Assembly (NCBI RefSeq): GCF_047948215.1
Contig: NC_134463.1
Span: 99,104,657 to 99,168,656 of the forward strand
Direction of reading: 5' to 3'
DNA: 64,000 bases
Origin: Lycorma delicatula
Lineage: Eukaryota; Arthropoda; Insecta; Hemiptera; Fulgoridae
The notes under the pieces were generated by a model. It was not told where the DNA came from. It made no database searches and was given only the letters and a program-made list of their open reading frames with translations. Within the stretch, counting starts at the first letter, position 1. Every line of letters begins with the position of its first letter. Of this stretch, positions 56,810 through 64,000 are shown one piece after another. The translations under genes were made by a program, and so were the position numbers.

Positions 56810-57430
56810 AGCAATTGAACTGAAAACGAATAAAAAAGAACAAGATTAAATGTATTTCCTCCTTACGAGAAAAATTATACGGCACTTAATTTTGATATTT
56901 TTATTGAAAAAGAGACCATATATTAAGTGCTGATTTCTAAGTATAAAAAATTATTGGTTATAATCTCTTCTTGGAGTAGACTGATTAATACAGTACACAG
57001 GAATTCTCTAAATATCGGATGCAATTTGTTATTTCTGCTCCCGTAGGCATCTGGGTCTTTTGCAAGTAAAGTTTGGGTAATTAGCTATATATTTTGATCA
57101 CCATTCGAGGATGTATTGTTAATAAGAATCCAACAATCGAATTATGGATGGATGATGGTATCGAAAAGACGTTAGTGTTGAAATTTTCATTCGGCTTGAA
57201 ATTCGACAGGCCGAATGAAATAGCCGCAGTTACTTTTTTAGATTAAACAGATAAAGCTAGAGGCTGACAGTTCACAGAATGAAGAATTTATGATTAGAGA
57301 ATTTATTCGGGTTAAAATTTCCTTTTAAGTCAACTCAAAAACTATAAATTAAAATAATTTTTTAATTTTTTTTACGGGATAAAGGATAAAAAATTACGTT
57401 TAATGTTAATTTTAGTGAATTCTTGATTCT
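56810..57430. other. Unassigned sequence with one inverted repeat
   Basis: TTTCATTCGGC (57185-57195) pairs with GCCGAATGAAA (57210-57220). Otherwise nothing recognised. Confidence 0.5.
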
Positions 57431-57439
57431 ATTTATTTT

Positions 57440-57597
57440 TCCTTATGAATTAATTCACCGCAGAAGCTTGCACGTGAGAATGAAATTTTTAATTTGTAGC
57501 AAATTAAAATGATGCCACATTTGACCACGAGCTACGAACCCAGGATCTTTGGATGAAAGACTAAGACGATACCACTTCGCAGAGTTTTTTAAAGGGG
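57440..57597 (-). mobile_element. tRNA-derived SINE, family 2, diverged
   Basis: On the minus strand: CTGCGAAGTGGTATCG (A-box region), TTTCATCCAAAGATCC, B-box-like GGGTTCGTAGC and GTGGCATCATTTTAATTTGC, followed by CACGTGCAAGCTTCTGCGGT. Matches the family 2 layout with many changes. Confidence 0.6.
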
Positions 57598-57894
57598 TAA
57601 TCGAAGTTTAAAAAAATAATTTTAAGATTATGAATAAAAATACGTCACGAAATACCTTACACTTTTCGATTAAGCATCGATGAGATTATGAATAAATATT
57701 TGCAAATCGGTGTGTATATTGAATCACTATTTATTTTACGTATAAAAATAAATACTCAAACTTGTAATCGATATTCAACTTAAGGAGTAAATTCAGGAAG
57801 TTGTTTATGTAGAATCATTTATCAGCCTAAATTATGAAGAACTGTATATTTTCATATCCTTCAGATTTCTGGAAAAGATTATATAAAAAAAAAA

Positions 57895-57985
57895 TTGGCA
57901 ACCGTGAGAACTCGACTATACCTGAGTTTCTGAAATAGGACATTCTCATGCCACTGGACTGACCAACCCAAATCTAATAATAATA
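57895..57985 (-). mobile_element. SINE family 1, short diverged fragment
   Basis: On the minus strand TTGGGTTGGTCAGTCCAGTGG and CTATTTCAGAAACTCAGG with CGAGTTCTCACGGTTGC resemble the 5' part of family 1. Confidence 0.45.
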
Positions 57986-58009
57986 ATAGTACCACGTATC
58001 CCTTTGGTG

Positions 58010-59040
58010 GAGGGAAGAAATTACCTGAAATATCTAAGTAGTATGTTAAAAATAAAAAACTATTTCCTGTATTACGGCAGAAAAATTATTTTGAAAATCA
58101 AGCAAATACTGAATAAATATTTTTCTACAAAATATATATAATCATTACTTTAAATAGTCTCATGTTTAATTATTAATCGTTATTTTGTTTAAAACAGACA
58201 ACGTCTTTCTGTAGTTACCTTTTATACTTTTTAGAAAATTTATTAATTTTTTTTAGATTCAAACAATATAAACATAAAAATTTGTCAAAACTGGTATATA
58301 TTTGGGCATTTGTTTTAATTATTACTGTTAAATTGTGACACATTAGAATATTTCCCAAAATATTCTGATAGCTTTAATTCTATCACATTTCCAATTTTCT
58401 ACAAAAATTAATGTTTTGCGGGTTTAATTTCAGTGCAGTACAATTATTTATCCGATTTTCCTCGCTAAAAAGTAAGAGTAGAAAGTTTACTCGCTAAGTA
58501 TTTGTGTCGTTTAGTTATTTAACCGTCCTTTAGTTTCCAGTTTAAAATCAGTTTTCCGTTAAGTGAACCAGGCTCAAACTGCTTTCATCTCTTGATTTTC
58601 CGAACTTAAAAAAAACATATTATTCAAAATTCTGTACTCTCTAACGTGTTGAAAGCAGGAAAGTTACGGTTATGTATTCGGAATGTTAATGGTAAAAAAA
58701 GTTAACTTTTTTCTCATCATAATTGATCCACTTTTTGCGGGTGTCAACCTCGGAAAATTACATTTTTCTGGGTTGAATATTTTTATTGTTATTTTTAGAA
58801 AAAGTAGTGATAAATAGTTGCAAAATTGATTTACGAACCGATCGAACGTAATTTTATTGATTTTTTGTAGACTTATTTTAATTTCTTCAAACGTAAAGAG
58901 AATCCTTCTAAAAATAGATGAAACACCAAACGGAGTGGAATCCTTACGTAAAAAATAGCTTTAGTTTGCATAAATTTAGAAATGCCCGTTTCTACAAAAA
59001 AATAAATAAATAAATTTACAATTGGTTATTGACGCTCAAT
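58010..59040. other. Unassigned AT-rich sequence
   Basis: No open frame of interest or repeat end. Confidence 0.4.
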
Positions 59041-59049
59041 AAATGCATA

Positions 59050-59223
59050 TATAAAGTACGCTGTTTTTTGACTTATGAATTAGTTTAGCTACATAAACTT
59101 ACAAAGAAGCTTGTGTATGGGAATATTTGTAGCGTAAGAAAAACAGTGTGCTTGACTGGAATTCGAACCCGAGACCTCCAGATGAACGGTCGAGATACCA
59201 CCACTCCACCACGGAGATTACCT
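59050..59223 (-). mobile_element. tRNA-derived SINE, family 2
   Basis: On the minus strand: CTCCGTGGTGGAGTGGTGG (A-box), CGACCGTTCATCTGGAGGTC, B-box GGGTTCGAATTCCAG, then CACACTGTTTTTCTTACGCT and AAGCTTCTTTGTAAG. Confidence 0.78.
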
Positions 59224-59229
59224 TTTATT

Positions 59230-60450
59230 ATAATATATTTAATTATAAAAATGCTAATAAATTATTAAATGCAAAGCAGATATAATATATTTTTTTAGAA
59301 ATACGGTCACAATTTAATAAAATACTTTAAAAAATTGAAAATAACTAAATTATAATAGTGATTATAATGAAAACGATTTTATTAAAATGTCAAAATCATG
59401 AAAAACGACTTTTAAATCAAATATATGTTGGTAATTACTCGGTTTTCTTAAATTTTTTTTCTATTTAAAATTTCAGCATCTTATTGTGAACATAATAACT
59501 CACATTTGTTTTAATAACAACAATTGAACAAAATTTGTTCGAAAGCAATTATATGATTTCAAATAACCATGTTATTATCAACATTTTCAGAGTAACCTTT
59601 TGGTTTAAATTCCAAAAAATAAAATATTTTTTTTTAAAGTTAAAAACAATCGACTTTCTGACATTTTTTTATGGCCAGTTGAAGTTTGTAAAGAAAATTT
59701 AATGAATGAGGCAAACGTCTGGATACTGTAGCTGTTATACGACGAAGAGCATGATGAAGTAAGATTTAGCAGAAAAATATTATATTATAATCTTAAGTGA
59801 ACATAATCATTTCAATATTAAAATATATTTTAGAACAAAATTAAATAACAAATAAAAATTAAAAAAAAACGATTGTTTAATAAAATTATTTAAATTTAAT
59901 TGCGATCATCCAATTCAAGAAAAGCTCCATTTCATTCAAAGGAAACCCCTGTGTGTTCTTTTGTTTAAATTTACTAGAGGGAGTTTTTTACTAATATTTT
60001 TAGGAGAAAATAATTAAAACGAATAACATTTTAACAAATTTCGTAAGAAATATTTTATAAACTATATTTTAGGTTTTCCGTACGGCTGTTACATAAGACC
60101 TAGTAAGATTGATCAATCAGAGGATTGTAGAATAATCAGATAATATCGGTTATGACCATAACCGACAGTAATGTGATCAATATGACGATGATATTTCAAT
60201 AAAATTCAGTGAAATAGGTCACTTTTAACGGTTTTTGGTTTTTACTCTCGTAAATCATGTGATTTACAAATTTCATATTTTCTCAATAGTTATTGTTTTT
60301 AAAAGATTTTAAATCTCCGTACGTTCTGAATTTGATGAAATCAACGCAACACCTTTTTTAAATAAAAATAGGAGAAAAAGATATGTAAGAAATTACGTTA
60401 TTTTCTGATTTTGAACTATGATTTTTACAGTGAGAGAAATATTCACTATA
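59230..60450. other. Unassigned AT-rich sequence
   Basis: No supported feature. Confidence 0.4.
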
Positions 60451-60459
60451 AGAACAACT

Positions 60460-60903
60460 TTAGACGTACCCCAACCTCTCAAAACAGTACTGACGTAATA
60501 GCAGTCTTCTTTCTTCTTGGATCACCCTTTTCGTTACAATTTTAAGCCACGAAGGTTGATTATAGAAAGATCTCTGTAACCGTAATAAAATATACACCTG
60601 AAATCCATTGCTCAAAAATAAGAAGAGCAGAACCGAATAAAGTAAGGCTGTCATTCGCACACCCATTTCCCGATAACCAATTATATTTCGTCCAGCTTTA
60701 TTTTCTATCAGAAATTATTTCTCCATTACCATAAAGAATTGTGGTACAACTATTGCAAACAATGCAAGCCATTTTAGTGAAGGATATGTAAGATCGTTAT
60801 AGCTTATGAATCCGTTTGATCGATCGTTATAAAAAATTATTTTTTTTTTACTATTTCCTTGGTGCTGAATATTTTCTTTTTGAATGTATACTCTTATGAA
60901 CAT
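60460..60903 (-). pseudogene. Possible decayed membrane-protein frame interrupted by one stop
   Basis: Two minus-strand frames, 60903-60715 (62 codons) and 60666-60460 (68 codons), lie in the same frame. They are separated by a single TAA (60717-60715) and 16 sense codons. The first ends with a hydrophobic segment (WLALFAIVVPQFFMVME) and the second starts MGVRMTALLYSVLLFLFLSN, then a basic stretch with many Arg and Lys. Two candidate membrane segments within 130 codons are unusual for this AT-rich background, but AT-rich DNA readily encodes hydrophobic runs. A donor-like GGTACGTC follows at the end and an acceptor-like TTCAG precedes. I do not recognise the family. Confidence 0.22.
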
Positions 60904-60936
60904 ATTAAAACGTGTATTTTAATTATTAGCTACGAT

Positions 60937-61097
60937 ATCAGTGGTGGAATTGTAGCATGTCTGCCTTTCATTCGAAGGTCCCTGATTCGAATTACGATCA
61001 AGCATAGCATTTTTCATAGCTACAAAACTTTTTATTTCGTATTTCAATGGCACCAATTTCGAACTTATATGGTGAATTAATCACAAAAAAAAATTAA
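60937..61097 (+). mobile_element. tRNA-derived SINE, family 2, diverged
   Basis: CAGTGGTGGAATTGTAGCAT (A-box region), GCCTTTCATTCGAAGGTCCC, B-box-like TGATTCGAATTACG and AGCATAGCATTTTTCATAGC, then TTATATGGTGAATTAATC and an A-run. Confidence 0.72.
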
Positions 61098-61099
61098 AA

Positions 61100-62000
61100 A
61101 GTAAAATAATTCATTGACATTCTTCTGAATTTCAGGTTGTGTACGTATAATCATAAAGCTATCAATAGAACAGGAATAGCAAGTAGTTTTTTGTTATAAA
61201 TTTCTAAGAAATGAAAAAAATCTACTCGAAAGTTGAAGAAATATAAAAAAAGTAATTTAAGACCGCATGAGAAAACCAGCCATAACTTAAATATTTTTTA
61301 TTACTTAGATTAGAAAAAAAGATATTTCTTAAATAAGTATATCTGCATATTCCTGTACCAAATTTTGGAAAACAATAAAAATGCTTGCAGGACCATCAAA
61401 AACTTTCGAATATCAGAACAAATTTAATAATTTTAATACTTAATCAAAATAATCGATCGAATTGTATGTTACTTTAGAATTTTCCGGATATCTAGCAGCT
61501 TTCTAATATCAAACTGATAGGCAACCGCGTCCTTTTTCCCTCGATTAAATGTACTTGTATTTATCAGGATATGTTTTTAACTCGGCTACAAAATGGTGGT
61601 TGGTTACAATGTCGAGTAATCGTTAGCATTATTCAGGGATACTTCGATCAAGTTTTGAAATGCTCCAGCTAAACATAATGATGTTCATCGAATATCATTT
61701 GGTTCACTTATTCAATCAATTTGATATGAATGGCCTGTCATATGATAATCGTAATGAAGTTAAATATAGTTCGCATTTTCTGTTTCACAAATAAATAAAT
61801 ATCCGATAACTATCTTTACATAAAATAAAGTGTGCAAATTTACATACGCTTTTGTCTTTTAATATTTAGCTAAATATTGCATCGAACTTTTCAGAAATGC
61901 GGTGGAATGTTAAAAAATACCAGCTATTCGTCATGAAATAAAAAAAAAAATTGGAAATAAAATATTATACTAGCATATTATAATATATAATAAAATATTG
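61100..62000. other. Unassigned AT-rich sequence
   Basis: No supported feature. Confidence 0.4.
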
Positions 62001-62004
62001 TACA

Positions 62005-62627
62005 CAGAGATCCTAAAGTTTGGAAACGGCTTCGTATTTCAAAACTGTGGAATACTAGGAGGCACGAGTAGAAACAAAAGTAGGGTCTACGTAGTTACAA
62101 AATTACTACTGTATGGTGTGTTTTAAATCTTTATCCGCCATCTTGAATCCGACATACTGAGTCGACCATTAATTTTTGTTCTATTATAATAATATTTATA
62201 CCTTTTTATTAGTGTTATTTATTACTGTGAAGGCTGTTGTTGAAACAGTAATTTAAACATTAACTGTTTAAAGTTTGTTATTGGATGTAATTCTGAAGGT
62301 AATATGAAATAAAAAAGTTACTAAGGGGCGTTTTACATCGTTTAATTACTACCGCGATTTTCCCGTTTTGGTAAAATTGTTACTTTTCGAAAACGGCTTT
62401 ATTGAGTAACGGGTTTTCGTAAAACGTTACATTAAAATCACGTATCATACAGCCACCTTGCTATTTTAAAAATAATATTGATTCAATTTGGCGGATACAA
62501 GATGACGGACAAAAATGTCATACTGTAAAGTGGTAGTTTTTTAACTATGTAGAACCGAACTTGTTTCTACCTCCTACTATACCTTAATTGTGAAATTGAA
62601 GCCGTTTTGATACTTTAATATCACTCT
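62005..62627. mobile_element. Non-autonomous element with roughly 130-bp terminal inverted repeats
   Basis: The left arm (about 62007-62155) and right arm (about 62490-62626) are imperfect inverted copies. Shared segments include TAAAGT, AAACGGCTTC, TACTAGGAGG, GTAGAAACAA, GTTCTAC or GTCTAC, and CCGCCATCTTG or CCGTCATCTTG. The 330-bp centre is AT-rich, with a GC patch near 62325-62430. No transposase reading is present. The structure is that of a large MITE or foldback element. Confidence 0.78.
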
Positions 62628-62629
62628 AT

Positions 62630-64000
62630 ATAAAAATTATAAATTACGTGACTAGCAATGTGTAATGGTAATATATGTTGCACATCAATAAGAAAATGCA
62701 CTGCTGCTGAACACACAAACAAAATCACTAATAAATATTAATTTTATGATAAATTAACAAGAAATCACTGGACATAATAATAGCATCCGGTAGTTAACAC
62801 GATGTAACTGAAGAAGAAAAGTAATTGTTAAGATTCACGTTATTTCCCTTTATCCCCTCCCTACACTATATTTAACCTTGACAAAAATATTAAGTTATAT
62901 TAGTGAATAAAAATAGACTATCCACTGATATATTTACATAAAATGTCAATCAAAACCGAATTTTTATCTTCACTTTTTTTTCCAACGGCGTATTAGTGGA
63001 TTACCAGATTTCTAGTAGCAAATTAGCTGCTGGCAAGCATCGACTTATTATGTTTTCTTTCTGTATGAGGCCTTATTATCAATTTTTATAAAGTGAAAGT
63101 TATTTCAACCTCCTCGTGTGAAACCAAGCAATGCTAGAATGAAGGTCAGACATAAACAAACAACCCTGTATGTGTCTGGACATTGAAATACCTTAGTCTT
63201 TCTGTATTTTTCTCTCTACCTCTGTTTATTATATTCTTATTATATATTTCAATCATCCCTTTTATAAACATATGTTCGCGAGCATAAACACGTGTAATTA
63301 TAAAGTATTGTTTGTTTATCTTGGTAATTAAATATAAAAAGTAAATAAATATGTAATTATAAGGTCCAGAAACATTCGTTTAACGCACTTTTAAGTATGT
63401 GTATTACATTTATTAAAAATTTAAAGACATTCATTTTTAAAATGGATAATTTCTTTAAAAAAAGCATTCGAATGAATGCATGTTTTTAAAGTTGCCCGTT
63501 GTTTACCAGTTTTCCATGTTACAGAAAAAAGTATTAACTAATAAATAAAAATATTTAATTAATTAAAAATATTAATTAACTAAATTGTTTTGTCTTTGCT
63601 GATGATTTTTCTATGGTTTTAAATGATTTAATGTAAGAAAAATACAAAGAAACCCTTTTAAAAGGAAACGTCAGAAAACGTAGGTTTTTAAATATCCTAT
63701 GAAAAAATTGAATACATGACCAACAACAGGTTTAGAAATTTGGTAACAGACATGGTAAAATCAAAGTAGTTAAAAAATGTAAATACGTAGAAGAAATATT
63801 ACGAATTAAAGCTATGGAAAAATTGAGTCTAAAAACAAAAAAAAATAAAACGGAATAAGCATATCAGTTGAAAAAAATGTACAATTAAAAAAGAATTTAT
63901 ATCCTGTAAAGCAAAATTTAAGCTCTACGACAAAATAATAAAACGTGAAATTTTTATAACGATAGATTTATATTTTACAATAAGAGATGATTTTGTAATA
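62630..64000. other. Unassigned AT-rich sequence
   Basis: No supported gene, RNA or repeat end to the window edge. Confidence 0.4.

Noticed and set aside
1..64000. CRISPR arrays, bacterial operons or a prophage-like system
   Set aside because: Composition, splice sites, SINEs and eukaryotic transposons all indicate an animal nuclear genome; no regularly spaced repeats or operon-like gene packing exist.

Overview
The window is nuclear DNA from an AT-rich, transposon-rich animal genome, almost certainly an insect. A hemimetabolous insect such as a hemipteran is my inference from the style of the Hox3/zen protein and the repeat families; no sequence search was possible. I can support one host protein-coding gene in the 64 kb. 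It is a Hox3-class homeobox gene (zerknullt, zen) on the minus strand, spanning about 30 kb (51549 down to 21544) in three coding exons. The splice sites and reading phases agree exactly and give a predicted 635-residue protein. Exon 1 (50838-51549) encodes a Ser/Asn-rich N-terminal region. Exon 2 (28856-29098) encodes a canonical Hox homeodomain. Exon 3 (21544-22496) encodes a long Gln/Asn-rich C-terminal region. Intron 1 is 21.7 kb and intron 2 is 6.4 kb.

Below 21.5 kb, downstream of zen, lies a graveyard of mobile elements. A decayed non-LTR retrotransposon with a YMDD reverse transcriptase occupies 6.65-10.4 kb. At 12.7-16.75 kb is a four-level nest: a tRNA-derived SINE split by a mariner-like element, itself split by a piggyBac-like element, which carries another SINE. 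A LINE fragment follows at 18.5 kb and a Tc1-like transposase relic at 19.3-20.1 kb. Intron 2 carries a 1.1-kb LTR-like element and GC-rich repeat blocks.

Intron 1 carries several SINEs with clear target-site duplications, including a SINE inside a SINE. It also holds a pogo/Tigger-type transposase relic, a non-autonomous element with similar ends, two joined LINE fragments split by a SINE, a foldback element and a MITE-like element. Upstream of zen (above 51.55 kb) are a 5'-truncated but nearly open LINE, a second foldback copy, a second copy of the 1.1-kb LTR-like element in inverted orientation, more SINEs, a possible decayed membrane-protein reading frame, and a 600-bp element with long terminal inverted repeats.

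The biology therefore centres on an expanded Hox3/zen locus that has absorbed at least ten kinds of mobile element in its introns and flanks while its exons stayed open. The direction of transcription suggests a pb-like gene may lie beyond the low-coordinate end and a Dfd-like gene beyond the high-coordinate end, but neither is visible. I found no previously undescribed multi-gene system. The most unusual signals are the nested transposons, several near-perfect short-loop palindromes, and the inverted LTR pair bracketing the first two exons of a developmental gene.
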